DNA from: Polynucleobacter sp. MWH-UH25E
GTDB taxonomy: Bacteria; Pseudomonadota; Gammaproteobacteria; Burkholderiales; Burkholderiaceae
DNA: 64,000 nucleotides
Assembly: GCF_018687095.1 (NCBI RefSeq)
Contig: NZ_CP061286.1
Coordinates: 1,488,001 to 1,552,000 of the forward strand
Direction: 5' to 3'
In this document: piece by piece, positions 1 through 8,930 of the stretch
How the letters are laid out: every line of letters starts with the position of its first letter
Numbering within the stretch: position 1 is the first letter of the stretch
Position numbers and translations under genes: made by a program
The notes under the pieces: model-generated
Database searches by the model: none
The model's input: the letters and a program-made list of their open reading frames with translations, nothing else
What the model was told of the DNA's origin: nothing

Positions 1-1395
1 AGTTAAAACAAGTAAGTTTTCTGAGGTCCAGAGAAAGCCATTAAAAAGCGGGGCTGTTACTAGACCAAAGAGCGAATCGCTCTTAACAAATTCAGCAATG
101 CTATCGAATCCCTCAGGCTGCAGAGGGTAAAGCGTTTTACCGTCTGGTCCCGCGACACCATTGCTTTCATCTAAAAGTTGTCGAATGGATTCTTTTCGAC
201 CCGCGCTATCACTACAAATTAGAACGCGTAATTTCTCTTGGGAGACGATATTGCGCAAACGCGATATCGGATCTGCATCACGTCGATGAACCGCAACATC
301 GGGTACCGCCTTAAAAGTGCTGGCATCTTGATTGTTATCGGGTTCATTTTCTAACGCTAAGCGCGCATAGGGCTTTGCATTAGAAAAATATTCATCAACA
401 TCTAAAAATAATTGATTAGGTGGAAGAATTGGACGATCAAGATCGTGCTTCAGAAACTCATAGCGTGACTGAGTATCTCTCCAAAAGTTTCGTATTGATT
501 GCTCTACATCGCCAACATTTACCAGCCATACGGGGTCACCGGATCTTGGGAAGTAGTCAAACAAAGACGATTGATCGTCAAAGAAGAGGGGTAAATAAGA
601 TTCAATGCCTGCGCTGGGAATGCCGAGGTTTGCATCTTTATAAATTGAGCAACGAGTTGGGTCTCCCTCAAACACTTCTCTCCACCGACCCCTAAAGGCC
701 GTGCGCGCTTCATCATCAAAAGGAAACTCATGTCCAGGAAGAATGCGGATTTCCTTAACGGGGTAAAGGCTACGTTGTGTATCTGGATCAAATGCTCTGA
801 TCTGTTCGATTTCATCGCCAAACAAATCTAGTCGATAGGGAAGGCTTGAGCCCATGGGATATAAGTCAATCAAGCCGCCACGAATGCTGTACTCACCAGG
901 TCGCATTACCGCACTAACGGGGTCATAACCAGCTTGCTGTAATTGCAGTTTTAATGCGGATTCATTGAGCTTATCGTTTTGTCTGAAAAAGAAAGTATGG
1001 CCAGACAGAAATTGTGGTGGACCTAAGCGTTGCAATGCTGTGGTCACAGGAACCAAAACAATGTCGCAACTACCATTCAGAAGTTCATATAGGGTTGCTA
1101 AACGCTCGGATACCAAATCCTGATGTGGAGAAAAATGATCGTAAGGCAGGATTTCCCAATCTGGTAATAGGCGTACCTTTAGCTGAGGGGCAAAAGCAGG
1201 TATCTCTTCTGCCAGTCTTTGCGCTTCTTGAGCTTGGGCGCAAAAAACGACCATGACAGAGAAATCATTGCGATAGCGTATGGCTGATTGGGCTAGTAGG
1301 GCAGCATCTGCTGAGCCAATTAGCCCCGAGAAGGTAAAGCGCTGCCCAGCCCGCGGAGCAGGTATGGGGGGTGCTAGATTTAATGCATCAGACAT
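1..1395 (-). CDS. mfd: Transcription-repair coupling factor Mfd, N-terminal part (truncated by window edge)
   Basis: Mfd is a DNA translocase that removes RNA polymerase stalled at lesions and recruits UvrA. I translated the minus strand from the ATG at 1395; the frame stays open for 465 codons to base 1, about 40% of a typical protein of some 1150 residues. The visible part is the N-terminal UvrB-like module: a segment around residues 75-125 (LLPDWEILPYDHFSPH) and the stretch at 167-193 (RPGEYSIRGGLIDLYP, then RLDLFGDEIE), both typical of UvrB/Mfd. The polymerase-interacting domain and the helicase motor would lie to the left of the window. It is divergent from ispD with only 23 nt between the start codons. 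Identification is firm; the start is the first ATG and is well supported by the position of the divergent gene. Confidence 0.93.
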   Translation of the reverse strand, partial: MSDALNLAPPIPAPRAGQRFTFSGLIGSADAALLAQSAIRYRNDFSVMVVFCAQAQEAQRLAEEIPAFAPQLKVRLLPDWEILPYDHFSPHQDLVSERLATLYELLNGSCDIVLVPVTTALQRLGPPQFLSGHTFFFRQNDKLNESALKLQLQQAGYDPVSAVMRPGEYSIRGGLIDLYPMGSSLPYRLDLFGDEIEQIRAFDPDTQRSLYPVKEIRILPGHEFPFDDEARTAFRGRWREVFEGDPTRCSIYKDANLGIPSAGIESYLPLFFDDQSSLFDYFPRSGDPVWLVNVGDVEQSIRNFWRDTQSRYEFLKHDLDRPILPPNQLFLDVDEYFSNAKPYARLALENEPDNNQDASTFKAVPDVAVHRRDADPISRLRNIVSQEKLRVLICSDSAGRKESIRQLLDESNGVAGPDGKTLYPLQPEGFDSIAEFVKSDSLFGLVTAPLFNGFLWTSENLLVLT

Positions 1396-1403
1396 CTGTG
1401 CTC

Positions 1404-1411
1404 ATTATAGA
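1404..1411. promoter_or_regulatory. Shared divergent -10 core for mfd and ispD
   Basis: On the minus strand TATAAT (1409-1404) lies 8 nt before the mfd ATG. On the plus strand TATAGA (1406-1411) lies 7 nt before the ispD ATG. The two hexamers share the TATA at 1406-1409. No convincing -35 box was seen on either side. The spacing predicts transcripts that start at or next to the start codons. This is inference from position and consensus only. Confidence 0.5.
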
Positions 1412-1418
1412 ATCAGGT

Positions 1419-2165
1419 ATGAGCTCTGGAAACCAAGTCCCCAACCAATCTAAAGGATGTCACGCGGTATTGCCAACCGCGGGTATTGGCTCTCGATTGG
1501 GCGGTGAACTACCAAAGCAATTCCAGCAATTGGCTGGAAAACCAATGCTTGCCTATGCATTAAATGCATTTGCTCAAGTTCCGCAGATTGAATCCATTTG
1601 GGTAGGTGTTTCACCCGGTTTTATCGATCATCCGATCTTGAAAGAATTTGCCAATTTAGGTAAGCCCGTTCATTTCTTGCCAACAGGCGGACCCACCAGA
1701 CAAGAGACCGTTAGAAATACATTGGTAGCCTTAATGAGTTCAGGAATTGGTGAGAACGATTGGGTGTTAGTACATGACGCAGCAAGACCGGGAATTACAC
1801 CCACTTTGATCGCTAAGTTGATTCAGTCTGTTCAGAGCTCGAGTTCGGGAGGCTTGCTGGCCATGCCTCTAGCGGATACCTTGAAGCAAGCCGATCTCAA
1901 TTCAGTTGTTGCTGGGAATCTTCCGCATTCTGTTAGAACGATTCCTCGTGATCATCTTTGGCAAGCTCAGACCCCACAAATGTTTGCTTTAAAAAGGCTG
2001 CACTCCGCATTGGAAGAGGCAATTAGACAAGAGTCTGATGTAACAGATGAAGCCAGTGCTATGGAATTGGCAGGAGAAAAGCCTTTGCTGATTGAAGGTG
2101 CAACTCGAAACTTTAAAGTGACGCATCCAGCAGATTGGGAGCTCATGCAACTCTTACTGGGCTAG
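1419..2165 (+). CDS. ispD: 2-C-methyl-D-erythritol 4-phosphate cytidylyltransferase IspD
   Basis: IspD transfers CMP to MEP in the non-mevalonate isoprenoid pathway. With the ATG at 1419 the product has 248 residues, close to the family norm of about 230-240. The nucleotide-binding glycine-rich motif is present near the N-terminus (PTAGIGSRLGGELPKQ), followed by VLVHDAARP in the middle and a conserved MPLADTLKQ segment. The frame is open upstream to an ATG at 1371, but that start would lie inside mfd and adds 16 residues not expected in the family, so 1419 is preferred. ispF follows after 10 nt, so the two consecutive-pathway enzymes are probably cotranscribed. A -10-like hexamer lies directly upstream, suggesting an mRNA with little or no leader. 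Confidence 0.95.
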   Translation: MSSGNQVPNQSKGCHAVLPTAGIGSRLGGELPKQFQQLAGKPMLAYALNAFAQVPQIESIWVGVSPGFIDHPILKEFANLGKPVHFLPTGGPTRQETVRNTLVALMSSGIGENDWVLVHDAARPGITPTLIAKLIQSVQSSSSGGLLAMPLADTLKQADLNSVVAGNLPHSVRTIPRDHLWQAQTPQMFALKRLHSALEEAIRQESDVTDEASAMELAGEKPLLIEGATRNFKVTHPADWELMQLLLG

Positions 2166-2175
2166 TCTATTTAAT

Positions 2176-2679
2176 ATGACTCAATCAAATATCCACATTC
2201 CTCAATTTCGAATTGGCCAAGGCTACGACATTCATGCATTGGTTTCCGATCGTAAATTAATTTTAGGTGGCGTTCATATCCCTTATGAAAAAGGTTTACT
2301 AGGTCACTCTGATGCTGATGCTTTATTGCATGCTTTAACGGATGCTTTGTTGGGTGCCGCAGGCCTCAATGACATTGGCCAACTATTTCCAGATGATGAC
2401 CCTCAATTTAAGGATATGGATAGCCGAATCCTATTAAGAGCTGCCTTACAGAAGGTTCAGGCAGCCGGATACCATGTGGGTAACGTTGATGCCACCATCA
2501 TTTGCCAGACGCCTAAATTGGCAGGGTATTTGCCTGAAATGGTGCGAAATATCGCCTCTGATTTAGCCGTAACCCCTAGTCATATCAACCTCAAAGCCAA
2601 AACCAATGAATCCCTGGGTCATTTAGGACGGGGAGAGGGGATTGCAGTGCATGCAGTCGCTTTGCTCTATAAGGCCTAA
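2176..2679 (+). CDS. ispF: 2-C-methyl-D-erythritol 2,4-cyclodiphosphate synthase IspF
   Basis: IspF cyclises CDP-ME 2-phosphate to MEcPP with release of CMP, two steps after IspD. The 167-residue product has the metal-binding residues of the family, D18 and H20 in GQGYDIHAL and H52 in DALLHALTD, plus the conserved GHLGRGEGIAVHAVALL C-terminus. The protein is about 10 residues longer at the N-terminus than the E. coli enzyme; no internal Met gives a better start. It lies 10 nt after ispD in the common ispDF arrangement. IspE is not in this window. Confidence 0.97.
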   Translation: MTQSNIHIPQFRIGQGYDIHALVSDRKLILGGVHIPYEKGLLGHSDADALLHALTDALLGAAGLNDIGQLFPDDDPQFKDMDSRILLRAALQKVQAAGYHVGNVDATIICQTPKLAGYLPEMVRNIASDLAVTPSHINLKAKTNESLGHLGRGEGIAVHAVALLYKA

Positions 2680-2758
2680 AACAGGCTCTAAAACCCTAAA
2701 CATTGTAGAATTACGGTCTTTAGAGTGAAGTTTGAGCTTGGTAGTGTTTGCGGAATTC

Positions 2759-2845
2759 GCGAGGATGGCGAAATTGGTAGACGCACCAGGTTTAGGTCCT
2801 GACGCCAGAAATGGTGTGGGGGTTCGAGTCCCCCTCCTCGCACCA
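2759..2845 (+). tRNA. tRNA-Leu (anticodon UAG)
   Basis: An 87-nt class II tRNA with a 7-bp acceptor stem (GCGAGGA with TCCTCGC), discriminator A and encoded CCA. The anticodon loop is TTTAGGT between CCAGG- and CCTG-type stem strands, giving anticodon UAG. A long variable arm lies between the anticodon and T stems, as expected for leucine. Confidence 0.96.
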
Positions 2846-2902
2846 CAAGATTACTACTTGGCTTGGACTTCATATTTCCAGATCTTCAATTAAGAGACGA
2901 GA

Positions 2903-4240
2903 ATGGCTGTGCAGATAGAAAATTTAGGTTCCTTGGATCGCAAAATGACTTTGGAGTTTGCTCGCGCTGATTTAGCGAAAGCACGCGAAGCGCGTTTGGC
3001 TAAAGTGGGTAAGACCATGAAAATGGCTGGCTTTCGTCCAGGCAAAGTTCCTAAGAGCATGGTGGAAAAGCAGTACGGCATGCAAGTCGATTTTGAACTT
3101 CAATTCGATAAAGCATCTGAACTCTTTTTTGAGCACAGCAAAAAAGAAGGCATTGCTTTAGCTGGTCAGCCACGTCTTGAGCCAAAAAGCGAATTAGATG
3201 CAGACACCATTGTGTTTGATGCATTCTTTGAAGTTTTACCTGAAGTGAAGATTGGTGACTTCAGCAAAGCTGAAGTGACTAAGTACACAACAGAAATTGG
3301 CGATGCTGAGATTGATCGCGCATTGGATGTATTGCGTAAGCAGCAGGTTCACTATCACCCACGTGGTGAGGCTGGTCCTCATGGAGATGGTGGCTCTAAT
3401 ACTGCTGCTCAAAATGGCGACCAAGTAGTGATTGACTTTGTTGGCAAGATCGATGGAGTTGAATTTGCTGGCGGAAAAGCAGAGAACTTTGAATATGTGT
3501 TGGGTGAAGGTCGCATGCTTCCAGAGTTTGAAGCGGCTACTTTGGGCCTAAAGGCTGGCGAGAGCAAGTCATTCCCGCTTAGCTTTCCGGCTGACTACCA
3601 CGGCAAAGATGTTGCAGGCAAAACTGCTGAGTTCACAATTACAGTTAAATCCGTTAATTGGGCACATTTGCCAGCAGTTGACGATGCATTCGCGCTTTCA
3701 TTGGGCGTGACTGAAGGTGGCGTAGCAAAGATGCGTGAAGAAGTGAAACAGAATTTAGATCGCGAAGTAAAACGTCGCATCACTTCTTTATTAAAGAATG
3801 ATGTAATGGATAAGCTCAACGAATTGTGCGAGCTAGAGATACCAAAATCTTTGGTATCTTCTGAGCAGGATCGTTTGGTAGAGGGTGCCCGACAAGATCT
3901 AATTCAGCGCGGCGTGCCAAATGCAAAAGATGCACCAATTCCTCCGGAGATTTTTGCTGAGCAAGCCCTAAAGCGTGTTCGTCTCGGCTTGATCTTGGGT
4001 GATTTGGTAAAGCAAAACAATTTGGCCGCTACAGCAGACCAAATTAAGGCTGAAATCGATGAGCAGGCCGCCACTTACGAAGATCCAAAAGAAGTGGTGC
4101 GTTGGTTCTACAGCAACCCAAGCCGCCTAAAAGATATCGAAAATTTAGTACTTGAGGACAATGTGATTAAGCATTTCACATCACTTGCTAAGGTAAATGA
4201 AAAAGCAATTAGCTTCGAAGAATTAAGCAAGCTAAACTAA
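2903..4240 (+). CDS. tig: Trigger factor (ribosome-associated chaperone)
   Basis: Trigger factor binds ribosomal protein L23 at the exit tunnel and shields nascent chains. The 445-residue product has the ribosome-binding signature GFRPGKVP at residues 43-50, a central FKBP-type prolyl isomerase domain at roughly 170-260 (GDQVVIDFVGKIDG to FTITVKSV) and a helical C-terminal chaperone domain. A purine-rich stretch (AAGAGACGAG) precedes the ATG. A short insert around residues 150-170 (GEAGPHGDGGSN) just before the isomerase domain is glycine-rich and probably a loop. tig is followed by clpP and clpX, a frequent order in proteobacteria that groups nascent-chain folding with ATP-dependent proteolysis. 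Confidence 0.97.
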   Translation: MAVQIENLGSLDRKMTLEFARADLAKAREARLAKVGKTMKMAGFRPGKVPKSMVEKQYGMQVDFELQFDKASELFFEHSKKEGIALAGQPRLEPKSELDADTIVFDAFFEVLPEVKIGDFSKAEVTKYTTEIGDAEIDRALDVLRKQQVHYHPRGEAGPHGDGGSNTAAQNGDQVVIDFVGKIDGVEFAGGKAENFEYVLGEGRMLPEFEAATLGLKAGESKSFPLSFPADYHGKDVAGKTAEFTITVKSVNWAHLPAVDDAFALSLGVTEGGVAKMREEVKQNLDREVKRRITSLLKNDVMDKLNELCELEIPKSLVSSEQDRLVEGARQDLIQRGVPNAKDAPIPPEIFAEQALKRVRLGLILGDLVKQNNLAATADQIKAEIDEQAATYEDPKEVVRWFYSNPSRLKDIENLVLEDNVIKHFTSLAKVNEKAISFEELSKLN

Positions 4241-4265
4241 TTCAATTATTTAAAGGGGGTCTTAT

Positions 4266-4895
4266 ATGAGTCAGAGCCATTTACAAGCTGAAAGTCTAGA
4301 GTCAAAAGGTCTGGGCTTGGTTCCGATGGTGATTGAGACCTCTGGTCGTGGTGAGCGTGCTTACGATATTTACTCGCGCCTTTTGCGTGAGCGTGTTGTT
4401 TTCTTAGTCGGCGAAGTGAATGATCAAACTGCTAATCTCGTTATTGCGCAGTTATTGTTCTTGGAGAGCGAAAACCCAGACAAAGACATTTCTTTGTACA
4501 TTAACTCTCCTGGTGGATCCGTTTCTGCTGGCTTGGCAATTTATGACACTATGCAATTCATCAAGCCACATGTAAGCACTTTGTGTATGGGTATGGCTGC
4601 TAGCATGGGTGCATTTTTATTATGTGCGGGCGAAAAGGGCAAGCGCTTTGCGTTACCAAATTCTCGCGTAATGATTCACCAGCCATTGGGCGGTGCTCGT
4701 GGCCAGGCGTCTGATATTGAAATTCAAGCCCGTGAGATTTTGTATTTGCGTGAACGCTTGAACAAAATTTTGGCTGATCGCACTGGCCAGTCGATTGAAA
4801 CAATTGCTAAAGATACTGATCGCGATAACTTTATGTCCGCCGAGCAAGCTCGTGAATACGGCTTGATCGATACAGTTATCGAAAAGCGTCCATAA
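4266..4895 (+). CDS. clpP: ATP-dependent Clp protease proteolytic subunit ClpP
   Basis: ClpP is the serine peptidase barrel that works with ClpX or ClpA. The product has 209 residues including a short propeptide. The catalytic triad is visible: S113 in GMAASMGAF, H138 in MIHQPLGG and D187 in DTDRDNF; each is offset by 16 from the mature E. coli numbering S97/H122/D171, so the propeptide region is of the usual length. A strong ribosome site (AAAGGGGG) lies about 8 nt before the ATG. The gene is 25 nt after tig and 33 nt before clpX, consistent with one transcription unit. Confidence 0.98.
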   Translation: MSQSHLQAESLESKGLGLVPMVIETSGRGERAYDIYSRLLRERVVFLVGEVNDQTANLVIAQLLFLESENPDKDISLYINSPGGSVSAGLAIYDTMQFIKPHVSTLCMGMAASMGAFLLCAGEKGKRFALPNSRVMIHQPLGGARGQASDIEIQAREILYLRERLNKILADRTGQSIETIAKDTDRDNFMSAEQAREYGLIDTVIEKRP

Positions 4896-4928
4896 AATTT
4901 TCTTTTAATTACTCTATGGGTAAATAGA

Positions 4929-6287
4929 TTGAGCGAAACAACAACAAATTCAGGCGATAAAGTTTTGTATTGCTCTTTCTGCGGTAAGAGTCAGCATGAA
5001 GTAAAAAAGCTGATCGCTGGACCCTCAGTATTTATCTGTGACGAGTGCATTGATCTATGCACCGATATTATTCAAGAAGAGATTGCTAAGCTTCCAAAAG
5101 AAGAGGGCGATGATTCTTTGCCTACGCCCCATCAAATTCGTGAAAACTTAGATCAATATGTGATTGGCCAAGATCAGGCGAAAAAGACATTAGCTGTTGC
5201 CGTATATAACCACTACAAACGTTTGCGGTATCTGCCAAAACCTAAAAGAGAGAAGTTAGATAAGGATGGCAAGCCTGTAGAAGCAGGCGATAAAAAAGAG
5301 TCAAAAGCACCTGCAAAAGCAATTGTTGATGGTGTTGAGTTGGCAAAGAGCAATATCTTGTTAATTGGACCAACAGGTTCTGGCAAGACCTTGCTAGCGC
5401 AAACATTGGCTCGCATGCTCGACGTTCCATTCGTGATGGCTGATGCCACCACCTTAACCGAGGCTGGTTATGTTGGTGAAGATGTTGAGAACATCATTCA
5501 AAAATTGTTGCAGGCTTGCGATTACAACGTAGAGAAAGCGCAGCGCGGAATTGTTTATATCGATGAGATCGATAAAATTTCACGCAAATCTGATAACCCA
5601 TCTATCACTCGCGATGTATCTGGTGAAGGTGTTCAACAAGCCTTGCTGAAATTAGTCGAAGGCACGATGGCATCCGTGCCACCACAAGGTGGACGTAAGC
5701 ACCCCAATCAAGATTTTCTACAAGTTGACACTACCAATATTCTCTTCATTTGTGGCGGTGCATTTGATGGCTTGGAAAAAGTGATTCAGCAACGTACTGC
5801 GAAGACTGGTATTGGATTTAATGCAACTGTTCCCGGCAAAGATGATCGCGGAGTAAGTGATTTGCTGCTTGAAGTGGAGCCAGAGGATTTGATTAAATTT
5901 GGATTAATTCCTGAGTTGATCGGACGTTTGCCTGTTGTTGCTACTTTGGCTCAATTGGATGAAGCAGCATTAATTGCCATTCTGACCGAACCTAAAAACG
6001 CTCTAGTCAAACAATATCAAGCACTTTTGACCATGGAAGGCTCGGAGCTCGAAGTGCGTCGTGAAGCCCTATCTGCGATCGCTAAGAAGGCAATTGCCCG
6101 TAAAACTGGTGCGCGCGGCCTCAGATCTATCCTAGAAGGCTCTTTAATGGATGTGATGTATGACTTACCATCTTTAAAGAACGTTCAAAAAGTTGTTATT
6201 GATGAATCTTGCATTGCTGAGGGTGGCAAACCACTTTTGGTCTACAAGCAAGATCTTGAACAGGCTGATTTAAGCAAAAAAGCCTAA
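4929..6287 (+). CDS. clpX: ATP-dependent Clp protease ATPase subunit ClpX (TTG start)
   Basis: ClpX is the AAA+ unfoldase that feeds ClpP. The 452-residue product has the N-terminal zinc-binding domain (C15, C18, C37, C40), Walker A GPTGSGKT at 147-154, Walker B IVYIDEIDKI and the IGF-type loop region (TAKTGIGF) that docks on ClpP. The start codon is TTG at 4929: the reading frame gives the conserved N-terminus from that point and no in-frame ATG precedes the zinc finger. Just upstream, out of frame, lies a four-codon unit ATG GGT AAA TAG (4916-4927), whose stop is 1 nt before the TTG. A lysine-rich linker at 105-130 is somewhat long for the family. Confidence 0.97.
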   Translation: MSETTTNSGDKVLYCSFCGKSQHEVKKLIAGPSVFICDECIDLCTDIIQEEIAKLPKEEGDDSLPTPHQIRENLDQYVIGQDQAKKTLAVAVYNHYKRLRYLPKPKREKLDKDGKPVEAGDKKESKAPAKAIVDGVELAKSNILLIGPTGSGKTLLAQTLARMLDVPFVMADATTLTEAGYVGEDVENIIQKLLQACDYNVEKAQRGIVYIDEIDKISRKSDNPSITRDVSGEGVQQALLKLVEGTMASVPPQGGRKHPNQDFLQVDTTNILFICGGAFDGLEKVIQQRTAKTGIGFNATVPGKDDRGVSDLLLEVEPEDLIKFGLIPELIGRLPVVATLAQLDEAALIAILTEPKNALVKQYQALLTMEGSELEVRREALSAIAKKAIARKTGARGLRSILEGSLMDVMYDLPSLKNVQKVVIDESCIAEGGKPLLVYKQDLEQADLSKKA

Positions 6288-6311
6288 ATTCTTAGGGTTT
6301 TCGCTATTTTT

Positions 6312-6333
6312 TGGGCATTTTTGCCCATTTTTT
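6312..6333 (+). terminator. Intrinsic terminator after clpX
   Basis: A 6-bp stem (TGGGCA with TGCCCA) closes a TTTT loop and is followed by six T residues. It ends the tig-clpP-clpX unit and separates it from lon. Confidence 0.75.
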
Positions 6334-6345
6334 GCACTTTTTTCT

Positions 6346-6374
6346 CTTGAATTTCTCAAAATGCTACCCATATA
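6346..6374 (+). promoter_or_regulatory. Heat-shock (sigma-32 type) promoter of lon
   Basis: CTTGAA (6346-6351) is followed after 14 nt by ACCCATATA (6366-6374). The sigma-32 consensus is CTTGAA, 13-15 nt, CCCCATNTA, so only one base of the -10 core differs. lon is a known sigma-32 target in E. coli. The -10 lies in a palindrome, CTACC-CATATA-GGTAG (6364-6379). The predicted start of transcription is about 6380, giving a leader of nearly 100 nt. Confidence 0.7.
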
Positions 6375-6476
6375 GGTAGTATGCTACTCAAAAATAATGT
6401 CTCTATTTAGTGGTTGCGCATCATCAAGCCACTAGAAAAGACGCTTGAGGATTAATTACTTGGAGGAATTGCCTTT

Positions 6477-8909
6477 ATGCCTGGCCACTTATTACTACCC
6501 TCTGAACCGATTCAATTGCCATTGCTTCCTCTAAGGGATGTGGTGGTGTTTCCTCATATGGTGATTCCGCTCTTTGTGGGACGCCCAAAATCCATCAAGG
6601 CTCTTGAAGCTGCAATGGAAACTGGTAAAAACGTCCTTTTGGTGGCCCAGAAAACTGCTGCCAAAGATGAGCCTGGAATTGAAGATCTCTACGAGGTTGG
6701 GTGCATTGCTAATATTTTGCAGATGCTCAAGCTGCCTGATGGAACTGTAAAGGTTCTGGTTGAGGGTGTGCAGCGTGCAGAGGTCAGTCAAATTGAAGAC
6801 AGTCTTGGTTATTTCAATTGCGAAGCTACGCCTACTGCAATCAATGCAATAGATGCCCATGAAACAGAAGCGTTGAGACGCGCGATCATGGCGCAGTTTG
6901 ATCAATACGTGAAGCTTAATAAGAAGGTTCCTCAAGAGATTTTGTCTTCCTTAGGCGGCATTGATGACCCAAGCCGCTTGGCTGATACCATTTGTGCGCA
7001 CTTGCCAGTCAAGTTAGAACAAAAGCAGCGCTTGCTTGAGATGACTGACGTCGTTCAGCGTCTCGAAAGTCTCTTAGCCGATCTCGAAAGTGAAATTGAT
7101 ATTCTTCAAGTGGAGAAGCGTATCCGTGGTCGCGTCAAGCGTCAGATGGAAAAGAGTCAGCGTGAGTACTATTTGAATGAGCAAGTTAAAGCGATTCAGA
7201 AAGAACTCGGCGAAGGGGAAGAGGGTGCCGACCTTGAAGAGCTTGAGAAGCGCATTAAGGCTGCTCGTATGCCTAAAGAAGCTTTGAAAAAGGCTGAATC
7301 CGAACTGAAGAAGCTGAAGTTGATGTCGCCAATGTCTGCCGAAGCAACGGTGATTCGCAACTTTATTGATACGCTCGTGAATCTACCCTGGAAGAAAAAG
7401 ACCAAGATTAACAATGATCTTTCCAATGCCGAGAAAGTGTTGGATGAGGATCACTATGGCTTAGATAAGGTCAAAGAGCGTATTCTGGAATATCTCGCAG
7501 TTCAACAACGTGTAGATCGCGTAAAGGCACCGATTCTTTGCTTAGTCGGCCCTCCTGGTGTGGGCAAAACCTCATTGGGTCAATCTATTGCGCGGGCCAC
7601 CAATCGTAAGTTTGTGCGCATGGCTTTAGGTGGCGTGCGTGATGAATCTGAGATTCGTGGACATCGTCGTACTTATATCGGCTCAATGCCCGGTAAGATT
7701 TTGACTAGCTTGACTAAAGTGGGTGTGCGCAATCCATTATTCCTATTGGATGAGGTGGATAAGATGGGTATGGATTTCCGTGGAGATCCTGCAAGTGCAT
7801 TGTTGGAAGTTTTGGATCCAGAGCAAAATCACACTTTCCAAGACCACTATGTAGAAGTGGACTTTGATCTGTCTGATGTGATGTTTGTAGCCACATCAAA
7901 CTCTTTAAATATTCCTGGGCCCTTGCTTGATCGCTTGGAGATCATTCGTTTAGCTGGCTACACGGAAGATGAAAAGACCAGTATCGCTGTTAACTACTTA
8001 ATTCCAAAGCAAATCAAAAACAATGGTTTGAAGAAGGATGAGCTCAAGATTGAAGATAGCGCTGTGCGTAATATGATTCGCTATTACACACGCGAGGCTG
8101 GTGTTCGCTCTCTAGAAAGAGAAATTAGCAAGATTTGCCGCAAGGTGGTGAAGTTGCTACTTCTGAAGAAAGAGGCTGCGCCAGTGGTGGTGAATGCGGA
8201 AAATCTAGAGAAGTTCTTATCAGTACGCATGTTCGACTTTGGCTTGGCAGGCAAAGAGAATCAGGTTGGACAGGTTACAGGCCTTGCATGGACTGAGGTC
8301 GGTGGTGATCTTCTGACTATCGAGGCTGCGGTGATGCCTGGTAAGGGAGTGATTACTAGAACTGGCTCTATTGGTGATGTGATGAAAGAATCTGTAGAGG
8401 CTGCGCGTACAGTTGTACGTTCACGAGCAAGACGCCTTGGTATTGAAGATGAATCTTTTGAGAAAAAAGATATTCACATTCACTTCCCAGATGGCGCAAC
8501 CCCTAAGGACGGTCCTTCAGCAGGAATTGCCATTACTACAGCCTTGGTTTCCGTCTTTACGGGAATTCCAATTCGTTCTGACGTGGCAATGACTGGCGAA
8601 ATCACATTGCGTGGGGAAGTGCTTCCAATTGGCGGTCTCAAAGAAAAGCTATTAGCTGCGCATCGAGGTGGAATCAAGCTTGCCTTGATTCCAGAGGAAA
8701 ACGTTAAGGATTTGATTGATATTCCTGATAACGTCAAGAATGCAATTGAGATTGTTCCTGTGCGCTGGATTGATAAAGTGTTGGAGCTGGCTTTAGAGCG
8801 TATGCCTGAGGCACTCCCAGAGCCCACACCTGAAGAGCTGGCAAAAAAGGCTGCCGAGGCAAGTAAAGCTTCTGAAGCTGCTGCGTCGAGTAAGGTGCTA
8901 AAGCACTAA
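6477..8909 (+). CDS. lon: ATP-dependent protease Lon (La)
   Basis: Lon is a homo-oligomeric AAA+ serine protease that degrades misfolded and regulatory proteins. The 810-residue product shows the N-terminal substrate-binding domain (LPLLPLRDVVVFPHMVIPLFVG type opening), a central coiled region, Walker A GPPGVGKTS and Walker B FLLDEVDKM, and the C-terminal protease domain with the S681/K724 catalytic dyad (KDGPSAG; GGLKEKLL). The Ala/Lys-rich tail (last 25 residues) is longer than in E. coli. The ATG follows a good ribosome site (TTGGAGGAATT). A leader of about 100-190 nt, a sigma-32-like promoter and terminators on both sides show that lon is its own heat-inducible unit. Confidence 0.98.
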   Translation: MPGHLLLPSEPIQLPLLPLRDVVVFPHMVIPLFVGRPKSIKALEAAMETGKNVLLVAQKTAAKDEPGIEDLYEVGCIANILQMLKLPDGTVKVLVEGVQRAEVSQIEDSLGYFNCEATPTAINAIDAHETEALRRAIMAQFDQYVKLNKKVPQEILSSLGGIDDPSRLADTICAHLPVKLEQKQRLLEMTDVVQRLESLLADLESEIDILQVEKRIRGRVKRQMEKSQREYYLNEQVKAIQKELGEGEEGADLEELEKRIKAARMPKEALKKAESELKKLKLMSPMSAEATVIRNFIDTLVNLPWKKKTKINNDLSNAEKVLDEDHYGLDKVKERILEYLAVQQRVDRVKAPILCLVGPPGVGKTSLGQSIARATNRKFVRMALGGVRDESEIRGHRRTYIGSMPGKILTSLTKVGVRNPLFLLDEVDKMGMDFRGDPASALLEVLDPEQNHTFQDHYVEVDFDLSDVMFVATSNSLNIPGPLLDRLEIIRLAGYTEDEKTSIAVNYLIPKQIKNNGLKKDELKIEDSAVRNMIRYYTREAGVRSLEREISKICRKVVKLLLLKKEAAPVVVNAENLEKFLSVRMFDFGLAGKENQVGQVTGLAWTEVGGDLLTIEAAVMPGKGVITRTGSIGDVMKESVEAARTVVRSRARRLGIEDESFEKKDIHIHFPDGATPKDGPSAGIAITTALVSVFTGIPIRSDVAMTGEITLRGEVLPIGGLKEKLLAAHRGGIKLALIPEENVKDLIDIPDNVKNAIEIVPVRWIDKVLELALERMPEALPEPTPEELAKKAAEASKASEAAASSKVLKH

Positions 8910-8930
8910 TCCCCTTGTTTGCTAATATCT

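Noticed and set aside
519..821. Minus-strand open frame of 100 codons
   Set aside because: It lies in another frame of mfd, whose own frame is open and conserved through this region.
2688..2873. Minus-strand open frame of 61 codons
   Set aside because: It covers tRNA-Leu in antisense and has no ribosome site.
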